6,214 bases of DNA, from the NCBI GenBank assembly GCA_938015795.1, contig CALLXA010000076.1:1-6214 (forward strand), in the 5' to 3' direction. The notes below the pieces were generated by a model. The model was not told the origin of the DNA. It worked only from the letters and a program-made list of their open reading frames with translations, and made no database searches. Both the position numbers and the translations under genes were made by a program. The stretch is from an uncultured bacterium (lineage in GTDB: Bacteria; Patescibacteriota; Dojkabacteria; SC72). Below, piece by piece: positions 1 through 6,168 of the stretch (its first letter is position 1; every line of letters begins with the position of its first letter).

Positions 1-1274
1 AAAGAGATATTTTTATCTAATAATTTAGCACCATCTCCTGCTAAAACTGTTGCTTTTACAGTTACTCTTGGATTAGTAACATTTTCTGTGCTAGTAGGAG
101 ACATATTATTTACCTGAGGATCGTTAATTATTGGATTATCATCAGTATCTGTATCTGTTTGTTCTTTGCCACTAATTACAATCTCCTCTGAAATATCAAC
201 ACCTATTGCTTCTGGTGTTTGATTATCTATTGCTCTTGCAATTAATTTGTATGTACCAGGAGATAACGACTCTGTTTCTACAGTATATGAAGTTTTGTTG
301 TATGTAATATTATCATCTACTTTAAGCCAAGATTTTTCATCTGTTGGATTAGAAGCCATGAAAAGTTGATATTTTATAATTTGATTTAGATCTGAAGCTT
401 CCCAAGAGGTTTCAAATTTATCACCTTTATCTATTCTTAAGCTATCTAAAGGATTAATTATCTTTACAAGAGGAATATCGTTTTCTTTTGGACTTACACT
501 TATTACCCAAGATTGTGTACTAATATGTTTACTATATCCATCATGAATTATTACATTCGCCAAATAGCTAGCAGGCTTGTTTGTAGAACCGCTAAATTTA
601 ATTGTCAATTTACCATTTGAACCATCTTCTATAATTAATGGTTTCAACCAATCTGCATTGGGTGTAAATGAATATGAATAGTTAATCTTATCATTGTCAG
701 AGTCTGATGCAGATAGGGTGTACTCGTAAATTTCATTAGTGACAATAGATTGTGAAGGTTTAGAATTTTTGGGTACTGTTGAAAATATTGGAGAACTATT
801 ATTATTAACTATTCTTAATCCCAGTACATCGTAAGGGCTACTAATTTTACAAGCAACACTCTCTCCATTACCTTTTTCTATTAAGCCGAGAAGATCAGCT
901 GGACCTGAGTTTTGAGGTGTATATTTAAAGTTAGTATTTATATTTTGTGATGCATTCTCAAATGTTTCTGTATGTATGCTATTACCTGCAGAATCTGTTA
1001 TTTTTAACTTTTGAATATTTGAATCAATTACTTCTGCATTTACTTGTACAGTAAATGTTTTTCCTGACTCTAAGGAGTACGGATTGACATATGGAAAAGA
1101 TATTATACAAGGATTTTCTTCACTAACAGTAATATCTTCATATGCTTGATTTCTTGGGTCTAAATTTTCTTGTAGTAATCCGAAAATAACTAAAGGTATT
1201 GAAAAAAGAAGAAAAAACGAAAAGAAAATAGCTATTCTTTGATTAGATTTTCTTGGGGCATTTACTTTTCGCAT
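1..1274 (-). CDS. Membrane-anchored multi-domain Ig-like surface protein (3' end outside window)
   Basis: The frame stays open from ATG at 1274 to the window edge, giving 424 residues plus two bases with no stop, so the C-terminus is missing. Residues 1-13 are basic, and residues about 14-34 form a hydrophobic helix (signal peptide or signal anchor). The rest is extracellular in character: rich in Asn, Ser, Thr and Asp, beta-type, with no catalytic motif. Cys56 and Cys142 could form a disulfide within a first beta-sandwich (about 45-155). Residues about 160-262 resemble a cadherin-like or putative Ig domain, with a 'SASDSDND' segment, a Trp-Leu and a late 'HDGYS'. Residues about 268-369 look like a fibronectin III-like domain. 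An acidic linker (TDTDTDD) follows, then the start of another Ig-like repeat. The start lies 17 bases after the solute-binding gene's stop, with no Shine-Dalgarno. It may be a substrate of the operon's sortase, but the region that would carry a sorting signal is not visible. Domain names come from sequence pattern only. Confidence 0.8.
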   Translation of the reverse strand, partial: MRKVNAPRKSNQRIAIFFSFFLLFSIPLVIFGLLQENLDPRNQAYEDITVSEENPCIISFPYVNPYSLESGKTFTVQVNAEVIDSNIQKLKITDSAGNSIHTETFENASQNINTNFKYTPQNSGPADLLGLIEKGNGESVACKISSPYDVLGLRIVNNNSSPIFSTVPKNSKPSQSIVTNEIYEYTLSASDSDNDKINYSYSFTPNADWLKPLIIEDGSNGKLTIKFSGSTNKPASYLANVIIHDGYSKHISTQSWVISVSPKENDIPLVKIINPLDSLRIDKGDKFETSWEASDLNQIIKYQLFMASNPTDEKSWLKVDDNITYNKTSYTVETESLSPGTYKLIARAIDNQTPEAIGVDISEEIVISGKEQTDTDTDDNPIINDPQVNNMSPTSTENVTNPRVTVKATVLAGDGAKLLDKNIS

Positions 1275-1281
1275 TATCTAT

Positions 1282-1311
1282 ATAATAGGGCTTATTTATT
1301 AGTTTTCGCAA
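1282..1311 (-). promoter_or_regulatory. Possible internal promoter before the Ig-like protein gene
   Basis: On the minus strand TTGCGA (1311-1306) is followed after 18 bases by TATTAT (1287-1282), and the ATG comes 7 bases later. If used, the transcript would begin at or next to the start codon. The site overlaps the 3' end of the solute-binding protein gene. In AT-rich DNA such matches arise easily, so this is tentative. Confidence 0.3.
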
Positions 1312-2626
1312 GTTGTTCGTTTATAGTATCTTCAGCATTTGATAATATCGAAGATATTTCCTTTTCAGTTTCATTAGCTTCTGTAATTGCGTCTTTTAAA
1401 GTAGCTTTTACAAAAGATTCGTCACCCATTGGCCAAGACTGCATGTATTGAGCCATTTCAGCTATTGCTGATACATATGTCTTACCTAACATTTCACCAT
1501 TGAGCTCTACAAGAGAATATGGTTCACCAAAAGCTCTAATATTTGATGAATTAGAATACAATTTCATTTGAGTTTCCTTTTGTGAGAGGAAATTTATAAA
1601 ATCCCAAGCAGCAACTTTGTTTGAACAAGTACTACTTACTGTATCTCCCCAATATGTTGAGTAATATATTTCTTCTTTGTTAGCTTTTAGCTGAGGTAGT
1701 GGTGCTGTATCAAACTCTATAGTTGGTGCAGCTTTAATAATGTCGAAAGTTCTCCAGCTAGGAGCAATCATCATTGCTAATTTGCCAGAGTAAAACATCT
1801 CTAAATCATTTCTTAATGTACTCGACCACGTTGCTGTTTCTCCTTTTGCAAAACTTACATAGTTATCTAACACGCCTTGAGCTTTTGTATTGTTCAAATT
1901 AACCTTGGTATGAGTTTCGTCAATAATCTCTATACCTTCTGCCATGAAAAGAAAGGAAAGTATTTCTGCTGAATGATTAATATTTTTTGAAGTTCCCATT
2001 GCCAATCCACTTTGAGTAATCTGTTTTGCAGAGTTCTTAACTGTTAATTTTTGAGCAGCTTCTACAAAAGAGTCCCAATCTTTTGGAGGTTCTTGGTATC
2101 CTTTCTCTGCTAAAAGTTGTTTGTTGTAGAAAACCACTAAGCCATCTATCTCCCAAGGTATTGCATAGATATATCCGTTTTTAGCAGTAAAATCATTTAA
2201 AGCTGTTGGATAAAATTTCGAGGCATACTTTTCTCGAGTCATAACATTGGTAGGTAATGGTTCTAGATATTTATAATATTTTGGCAACCATGTGTTGTGA
2301 ATTCTAAAAATATCAGGTGCGGGTTCAGAGGAAGAGCTTGCCTGCTGTAATCTTGTGTATAGTTTGCTTTCGTAGTTTGTAAAAGATTGTTGGGAATACA
2401 AAATATTCACCCCGGGGTGGAGAGTTTCATATTCGTCTATGATTGGTTGCATTACAGAATCCGGTTCCCAAAGTCCCCAGTAAACAAGATCTCCGGTTCC
2501 AACATTGGTGACTCCATTATCCGTTAATGTTTTATCTTTCTTTGTTACAAGGAGTAGAACTACAGTAAGTAGCATCAATACAACAATTATAAGGCCCCCG
2601 ATTATGAATATTTTTTTATTTTTCAT
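1292..2626 (-). CDS. Extracellular solute-binding protein, family 1 (sugar-type), N-terminally membrane-anchored
   Basis: This 444-residue protein has the layout of ABC-transporter family 1 binding proteins (MalE/UgpB type), which capture sugars or sugar derivatives outside the cell. Residues 1-5 are basic and about 6-28 form a long hydrophobic helix. No lipobox cysteine follows; the only Cys is residue 334, so anchoring is probably by an uncleaved helix rather than by lipid. Family signatures in order: 'IIDEYETLHPGVNI' (62-75), 'APDIFRIH' (103-110), 'IPWEIDGLVVFYNKQLL' (156-172), 'GKLAMMIAPSW' (281-291), 'FDTAPLPQ' (305-312) and 'AAWDFINFLSQKETQ' (339-353). Length is normal for the family. 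It lies 23 bases after the sortase stop. The start has no Shine-Dalgarno, but TATATT lies 6 bases upstream. No permease or ATPase gene is adjacent in the window, so it may serve a distant transporter or act as a surface adhesin or sensor. The ligand cannot be told from sequence. Confidence 0.9.
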   Translation of the reverse strand: MKNKKIFIIGGLIIVVLMLLTVVLLLVTKKDKTLTDNGVTNVGTGDLVYWGLWEPDSVMQPIIDEYETLHPGVNILYSQQSFTNYESKLYTRLQQASSSSEPAPDIFRIHNTWLPKYYKYLEPLPTNVMTREKYASKFYPTALNDFTAKNGYIYAIPWEIDGLVVFYNKQLLAEKGYQEPPKDWDSFVEAAQKLTVKNSAKQITQSGLAMGTSKNINHSAEILSFLFMAEGIEIIDETHTKVNLNNTKAQGVLDNYVSFAKGETATWSSTLRNDLEMFYSGKLAMMIAPSWRTFDIIKAAPTIEFDTAPLPQLKANKEEIYYSTYWGDTVSSTCSNKVAAWDFINFLSQKETQMKLYSNSSNIRAFGEPYSLVELNGEMLGKTYVSAIAEMAQYMQSWPMGDESFVKATLKDAITEANETEKEISSILSNAEDTINEQLAKTNK

Positions 2627-2649
2627 TTTTCAAATATATGTATATGAAT

Positions 2650-3438
2650 TTAATTGTCTCTTTCAGCGGTTACTACTAATCTTTTTGTACCAATACCTAA
2701 TGGCCAACAAGTCATTAATGTTAATGTTTCTTTGTTATTTTGTGTTTGTAGTATTGTAAAGTCATCGGGAGCAACTATTTTTTTACTTCTTATTGTATAT
2801 TCTAATATTTTATCATCTTTTTCAACTAAAACTTTTTGTCCAATATCAACCTTATCTAATTTGGAAAATATTGTCTCTGGTAAATTTTTATGATTATCAA
2901 AAAAACTTGCAACAGCACTATGTCCATAGATGAATGAATTGCCGCCATCTCCAGGTAGAGGAGTTCCTTTGAAATGTGCTAGACCATTTTTGAGATAGCT
3001 GTTATATACTTTTTCATCATAGCTTTCGACATTAGGAGATATTTGTATGTGCTTGATATCTATATTGTTAATAGTTAAGTAAAGTAATTTATTGTATTCT
3101 TGATCTATAACGATTTCTTTTTGAGCCTTTGTTATTGGATCGTAGGTGTATTGTGTCTCTCCGTCTATGTTTTGTGTTAGATTTGCAAAGTAGCTTTGAC
3201 CAGGATCATAATAGGCAAATTCTTCTTGAATATATGTTTTGTAAGATTCAGGTATTGGTTGAACGATCAAGTTTTCTCGAGTTTCTTGTATTTTGCCATC
3301 TATATATGACTTTGCTAATGGTATTACTTGGCTTGAAATAATTACTAATCCAGCAATAGCGAGGATTGCAGACATGTATAATTGTGTGTTTTTAATTTGT
3401 TTCTGATTGCGTGTTTTTATATTCCACTCGTTTTCCAT
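2650..3438 (-). CDS. Sortase family transpeptidase (class D/E-like)
   Basis: A 262-residue membrane-bound cysteine transpeptidase. Sortases cut a C-terminal sorting motif of secreted proteins and join them to a cell-surface acceptor. Residues 1-20 are polar and basic, and about 21-43 form a transmembrane helix, giving type II topology with the catalytic domain outside. The beta-barrel domain covers about 115-260. Catalytic residues can be placed: His173 in 'FIYGHSA', Cys244 in 'LTLMTCWP' and Arg253 in 'GTKRLVV'. The upstream 'NGLAHFKGTPLPGDGGN' segment (151-167) is also typical. The 'TCWP' context fits class D/E better than class A or B, but I cannot assign a class firmly. It is the first gene of the leftward operon and is divergent from dnaJ. 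A purine run AAAAGGAT lies upstream but only one base separates AAGGA from T-ATG, which is too close for a standard ribosome binding site. The Ig-like protein downstream is the natural candidate substrate. Confidence 0.92.
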   Translation of the reverse strand: MENEWNIKTRNQKQIKNTQLYMSAILAIAGLVIISSQVIPLAKSYIDGKIQETRENLIVQPIPESYKTYIQEEFAYYDPGQSYFANLTQNIDGETQYTYDPITKAQKEIVIDQEYNKLLYLTINNIDIKHIQISPNVESYDEKVYNSYLKNGLAHFKGTPLPGDGGNSFIYGHSAVASFFDNHKNLPETIFSKLDKVDIGQKVLVEKDDKILEYTIRSKKIVAPDDFTILQTQNNKETLTLMTCWPLGIGTKRLVVTAERDN

Positions 3439-3487
3439 ATCCTTTTATATTATCAAATAAATACTTTTGAATGAAGCGTATATTGTA

Positions 3488-3514
3488 TTGGCAATATTGC
3501 TGTGAGTTTGCTAA
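3488..3514 (+). promoter_or_regulatory. Degenerate CIRCE-like inverted repeat (possible HrcA operator)
   Basis: The 27-base span has the exact 9-9-9 geometry of CIRCE (TTAGCACTC, nine bases, GAGTGCTAA). The left arm TTGGCAATA matches 6 of 9 positions and the right arm GTTTGCTAA matches 7 of 9. The outer arms TTGGCAA and TTGCTAA are inverted repeats at 6 of 7 positions. The element spans from the -35 into the -10 box of the dnaJ promoter, where an HrcA repressor would block initiation. The match is imperfect, no hrcA is in the window, and a smaller palindrome, TATTGGCAATA (3486-3496), overlaps the left arm. Confidence 0.35.
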
Positions 3515-3517
3515 AAT
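3488..3517 (+). promoter_or_regulatory. dnaJ promoter
   Basis: TTGGCA (3488-3493), an 18-base spacer and TAAAAT (3512-3517) fit the housekeeping sigma consensus. The ATG at 3525 begins 7 bases after the -10 box, so the predicted transcription start falls on or beside the start codon. No Shine-Dalgarno is present. This suggests a leaderless or nearly leaderless dnaJ mRNA. Confidence 0.55.
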
Positions 3518-3524
3518 CTACCCT

Positions 3525-4619
3525 ATGGAAAAAAGAGATTACTATGAAGTTTTGGGCATAAAAAAAGATTCCCAACAAGCAGAAATAAAAAAAGCATATA
3601 GAAAGTTAGTTAAGAAATATCATCCTGATGTTAACAAGGAGGCAGATGCAGAAAAGAACTTTAAAGAAGTTCAAGAAGCGTATGAGACGCTTTCAGATGA
3701 ATCAAAAAGAGCTGCATATGATCAGTATGGACATGCTGGTACTGCGGGTTTTAATGGCGCTGGAACCAATGGCTATGAATATGGTGGAGCACCTTTTGAT
3801 ATGGGAGATATATTCAACAGTTTCTTTAGCGGTGGTTTTGGTGACTTTGGATTCGGTACTCAATCTAGAGAGGTAAACAATGGAAAGGGTGCTGACATTA
3901 GGTATCGCGTTCGAGTTTCTTTTGATGAAGCAATGGTTGGTGGTGAATTCTCGATAAACATAGAGAAGGATGATGTTTGTAAATCTTGTGATGGTACAGG
4001 AAGCAAAACAAAAAAAACGAAAGAGTGTCCTGTGTGTCATGGATCTGGTCAAGAAACTCAAGTTAGAAATACTATTTTAGGCCCTATGCAAGTTCGTGCT
4101 GATTGCTCGAAATGTAACGGTGTTGGTCAAGTACCTGAAGATATTTGTGGAGTGTGTAAAGGTACTGGTGTCAAAAGAGAAAATGAAAAAATTAGGATTA
4201 AAATCCCCGCTGGTGCATATGATGGCATGGTTTTAAGATTTAGGGGTGGTGGTAATGCAGGAAGACGTGGTGGAGTTTACGGTGATTTGTATATTGAAAT
4301 AGAGGTCGAGCCTTCTGCTATTTTCGATAGGAGAGGAAACGATATATATTCTCAAGTAGAAATCCCTGTATATACAGCAGTCTTAGGTGGTAATATCGAA
4401 GTTGAAACTATCTTGGGTGATGTAAAGCTTAAAATTCCAAAAGGTACGCAGTCTGGTACGATATTTAAAATCCGAGAGAAAGGAGTCCCTGTCTTAGGAT
4501 CTGAAGGCAAAAGAGGTGATCATTATGTAAGGATTGTCGTTGAAATACCAACAAAATTATCTAAAAAAGAAAAGAAACTTTGGGAAGAGATGGAAGAGAT
4601 GTCTGAGATTCTTTCTTAG
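3525..4619 (+). CDS. dnaJ: Chaperone protein DnaJ (Hsp40)
   Basis: DnaJ is the cytosolic co-chaperone that binds unfolded protein and stimulates DnaK's ATPase. From Met at 3525 it is 364 residues, a normal length. The J domain is residues 1-70 with the HPD motif at 33-35. A Gly/Phe-rich region runs from about 72 to 112. The zinc domain has all four CxxCxGxG motifs, at 152-159, 169-176, 194-201 and 208-215. The two C-terminal substrate-binding domains follow, and the charged tail 'LSKKEKKLWEEM' is typical. All zinc ligands are intact, so this is a type I DnaJ. The frame extends upstream to ATG 3471, but that would add 18 non-family residues in front of 'MEKRDYYEVLG' and would start upstream of the promoter, so 3525 is preferred. 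No dnaK or grpE is adjacent. The gene is divergent from the sortase and convergent with the transposase gene. Confidence 0.97.
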   Translation: MEKRDYYEVLGIKKDSQQAEIKKAYRKLVKKYHPDVNKEADAEKNFKEVQEAYETLSDESKRAAYDQYGHAGTAGFNGAGTNGYEYGGAPFDMGDIFNSFFSGGFGDFGFGTQSREVNNGKGADIRYRVRVSFDEAMVGGEFSINIEKDDVCKSCDGTGSKTKKTKECPVCHGSGQETQVRNTILGPMQVRADCSKCNGVGQVPEDICGVCKGTGVKRENEKIRIKIPAGAYDGMVLRFRGGGNAGRRGGVYGDLYIEIEVEPSAIFDRRGNDIYSQVEIPVYTAVLGGNIEVETILGDVKLKIPKGTQSGTIFKIREKGVPVLGSEGKRGDHYVRIVVEIPTKLSKKEKKLWEEMEEMSEILS

Positions 4620-4631
4620 GCTTTTGGGGCT

Positions 4632-4643
4632 GGGGCCTGACCC
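4632..4643 (-). repeat. Left REP-like motif (GGGTCAGGCCCC on the minus strand)
   Basis: It lies four bases beyond the transposase stop codon and about a dozen bases after the dnaJ stop. It matches the right and internal copies except at one internal position (A for T) and at the outermost base. GGG and CCC can pair to form a short hairpin. In the plus direction it is followed by TTTCTTATTT, so it could also act as a weak terminator for dnaJ. Confidence 0.55.
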
Positions 4644-4647
4644 TTTC

Positions 4648-5076
4648 TTATTTCATCCATTTGTAATCTTCGGAGTTTTTAACATATCCAGCTTTCTCTG
4701 GGTTCTTCTTTAAATATAGCTTTACCCTTAACAAATTTGATTCGCTTTCTATGAATTTTGCTTTGTATCTGCCTTGAAATACGTGGCCTACATTGTTATA
4801 TTTTTTGTTTAAATAGCTACAAAACTTTGTTGTAAAATCGTGCATTAATATGGATACATCTTGGGGTCTGGCCCCTGTTTTTATGATCAGGTGATAATGG
4901 TTTTGCATTATGCAGTAGCTTGTGATTTCGATATCAAAACGTCTTGAATAAGAATAAAGGCTTTTTATAAAGATTTCTTTGTCCTCTGATTGTCTGAAGA
5001 CGATGTTCTTATTGTTTCCGCGATTATAGATATGGTAATAACTTTGTGCTATGAAATTGCGTTTCTTTCTAGCCAT
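4648..5076 (-). CDS. REP-associated tyrosine transposase (Y1_Tnp / IS200-like)
   Basis: A 142-residue HUH-type single-strand DNA transposase of the REP-associated group. These enzymes cut and rejoin DNA at hairpin motifs through a tyrosine-DNA intermediate. 'YYHIYNRG' (13-20) is the usual N-terminal signature. The metal-binding HUH motif is His60-Tyr61-His62, preceded by 'YCIMQN'. 'GHVFQGRYKAKFIE' (97-110) is a conserved block. Tyr121 in 'LYLKKNPEKAGYV' is the likely catalytic tyrosine. Length is at the short end but all core motifs are present, and the C-terminal 'DYKWMK' ends at the usual tryptophan region, so it appears intact. Residues 'GARPQ' (68-72) are encoded by a copy of the flanking GGGGTCTGGCCCC motif. 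There is no clear ribosome binding site; TATACT lies 10 bases before ATG. It is convergent with dnaJ. Confidence 0.92.
   Translation of the reverse strand: MARKKRNFIAQSYYHIYNRGNNKNIVFRQSEDKEIFIKSLYSYSRRFDIEITSYCIMQNHYHLIIKTGARPQDVSILMHDFTTKFCSYLNKKYNNVGHVFQGRYKAKFIESESNLLRVKLYLKKNPEKAGYVKNSEDYKWMK
4863..4875 (+). repeat. Internal copy of the REP-like motif inside the transposase gene
   Basis: GGGGTCTGGCCCC here is identical over 13 bases to 5120-5132. It lies in the coding sequence shortly after the HUH motif and encodes Gly-Ala-Arg-Pro on the minus strand. It can form a short hairpin with GGGG pairing to CCCC. Confidence 0.7.
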
Positions 5077-5118
5077 CTTTAAAATAAGTATAAGATTGTT
5101 TTATGAATGTTTGGTGAA

Positions 5119-5133
5119 CGGGGTCTGGCCCCG
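5119..5133 (+). repeat. Right REP-like hairpin motif
   Basis: CGGGGTCTGGCCCCG has a perfect 5-base stem (CGGGG with CCCCG) and a TCTGG loop. It lies about 40 bases upstream of the transposase start and about 10 bases before the nusA promoter's -35 box. Confidence 0.65.
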
Positions 5134-5142
5134 ATCGGAGGT

Positions 5143-5171
5143 TTGCACATATATCCCAAATTTGGTATTAT
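5143..5171 (+). promoter_or_regulatory. nusA promoter
   Basis: TTGCAC (5143-5148), a 17-base spacer and TATTAT (5166-5171) form the best housekeeping-sigma match in the window. The transcription start is expected near 5178, giving a leader of about 90 bases before nusA. It begins just beyond the transposon's right motif, so nusA appears to be transcribed independently of dnaJ. Confidence 0.6.
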
Positions 5172-5187
5172 AACTTTGAAAGTTATA
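5169..5187 (+). promoter_or_regulatory. Perfect 19-base palindrome over the nusA -10 box and start site (operator-like)
   Basis: TATAACTTTGAAAGTTATA has two 9-base arms around a single G at 5178, with no mismatch. It overlaps the second half of the -10 box and the predicted transcription start, where a dimeric repressor would act. No known operator is recognised. Alternatively it is chance symmetry in AT-rich DNA, or offers TATAAC -10 boxes on both strands. Confidence 0.45.
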
Positions 5188-5195
5188 TACAGAGG

Positions 5196-5227
5196 AGAGG
5201 GTGAGGATGGAAGTTCTCACCTTTTTT
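5196..5227 (+). terminator. Intrinsic terminator or attenuator in the nusA leader
   Basis: GGTGAG (5200-5205) pairs perfectly with CTCACC (5216-5221). The stem extends inward through G-U, A-U and U-G pairs to a GGAA loop (5209-5212), and six T's follow at 5222-5227. It lies about 20 bases after the predicted nusA start site and 42 bases before the chosen nusA ATG, so it would stop nusA transcripts early. An SD-like AGGAG (5193-5197) adjoins the 5' side of the stem. It could instead be an old dnaJ terminator displaced by the transposon. Confidence 0.65.
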
Positions 5228-5269
5228 AATAATGTATATATTTATTTAAATTATCTTTTTTTAAAGACA

Positions 5270-6168
5270 ATGGCTATGACATCAGAATTTCTTGCCGCTA
5301 TAAATCAAATTGCAGCGGAAAGAGGAATTGAAAAGGAAGAAATATTTAAGGCTTTGGAAACAGCTATTTTAGTTGCGTATAAAAAGGAAAAGTTTGTAGA
5401 TATAGATCTTCCTAGGGAAGAAAAAGAAGATTTAGGAAGTAACTTAAGTATTGAATTGAACAGAGAAACAGGAGAATTCAAATTAATAGCGACAAAGGCT
5501 GTTGTTAAGAAAGTTAAGGATAATGAGAAGGAAATTGCACTATCTGAAGCTGAATATATTTCTCCAAATGTAGATGTTGGTGATTCTGTACAGATAGAGA
5601 TGCCAACAGAGGATTTAGGAAGAATTGCTGCACAAACAGCAAAGCAAGTTATTTTGCAACAGATAAGAGAATCTGAAAAAGATGCTGTATTAGGTGAATT
5701 TAATGACAAGGTAGGTGAAGTATTTACAGCTTTAATGCAAAGAATGCAAAAAGGACAAGTTGTATTTGAATTAGGAAAAGCAACAGCATATATGCCTGTT
5801 GAAGAACAGATATCAAATGAATTCTACAGATTAGGACAAAGATATAAGGTATTACTTAAATCTATTGATGACTCAGAAGTTATCGTATCAAGAGCAGATC
5901 CATTGTTTTTAGTTGAACTTTTTAAATTAGAGGTTCCTGAAATTGAATCAGGTGTTGTTGAAATTAAATCAGTAGCAAGAGAAGCTGGATCTAGAAGTAA
6001 GATTGCAGTTGTTTCTCATCAAGAAGGTGTTGACCCTATTGGTTCATGTGTAGGTCAAAGAGGAATTCGTATTGCAAACATTATGAATGAACTTGGTGTA
6101 GAAAAGATTGACATTATCGAGTGGGATGAACAACCAGATCAGTTTGTTGCAAATGCGCTAAGTCCAGC
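5270..6168 (+). CDS. nusA: Transcription termination/antitermination factor NusA (3' end cut off by adapter)
   Basis: NusA binds RNA polymerase and nascent RNA and controls pausing, termination and antitermination. From Met at 5270, about 300 residues are genomic. The N-terminal polymerase-binding domain is about 1-135, with 'SEFLAAINQIAAERGI' near the start and 'RIAAQTAKQVILQQI' at about 118-132. The S1 domain is about 145-210, ending in 'VIVSRADPLF'. The signature 'LFKLEVPEIESG' (217-228) leads into KH1, with 'VDPIGSCVGQRGIRI' (254-268) and 'EKIDIIEW' (278-285). Sequence breaks off after 'NALSPA', just before KH2. The apparent tail 'DRKSVV' and stop at 6188-6190 are adapter. The ATG at 5276 is an equally possible start. 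The frame opens further upstream at GTG 5201 and ATG 5207, which has AGGAG at good spacing, but this would add a hydrophobic non-family extension across the terminator hairpin. No rimP lies just upstream. Confidence 0.95.

Larger units (their letters stand above)
4626..5133 (-). mobile_element. REP-associated tyrosine transposase (RAYT-like) element between dnaJ and nusA
   Basis: A single-gene unit consisting of one Y1-type transposase gene flanked by G/C-rich hairpin-forming motifs. On the left the minus strand reads GGGTCAGGCCCC (4643-4632), and on the right the plus strand reads GGGGTCTGGCCCC (5120-5132). The two flanking copies are in inverted orientation, and the G and C runs stand out against AT-rich surroundings. 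Exact ends cannot be fixed from one copy. Relatives of IS200/IS605 do not make target-site duplications, so none is expected. Boundaries given are the outer limits of the motifs. Confidence 0.6.

Noticed and set aside
2408..2419. CACCCCGGGGTG, a perfect 12-base GC-rich palindrome in AT-rich DNA
   Set aside because: It lies in the solute-binding protein gene and encodes His-Pro-Gly-Val of a family-conserved segment, so protein constraint explains it.
3471..3524. Upstream in-frame ATG giving dnaJ an 18-residue N-terminal extension
   Set aside because: The added residues are not DnaJ-like and this start lies upstream of the promoter that best explains dnaJ transcription; the J domain begins at the second Met.
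3628..3876. Open frame of 82 codons overlapping dnaJ on the same strand
   Set aside because: It lies wholly inside the well-supported dnaJ frame, and its Met/Arg/Lys-rich product looks like a frame shadow.
5133..5139. GATCGGA beside the right REP motif, resembling the start of the adapter seen at the window end
   Set aside because: Only seven bases match and the following sequence is not adapter. The nusA promoter and leader continue normally, so there is no sign of a chimeric join.
5305..5709. 134-codon minus-strand frame opposite nusA
   Set aside because: Ser/Ile-rich product with no recognisable motif, fully antisense to a conserved gene; a shadow of nusA codon use.
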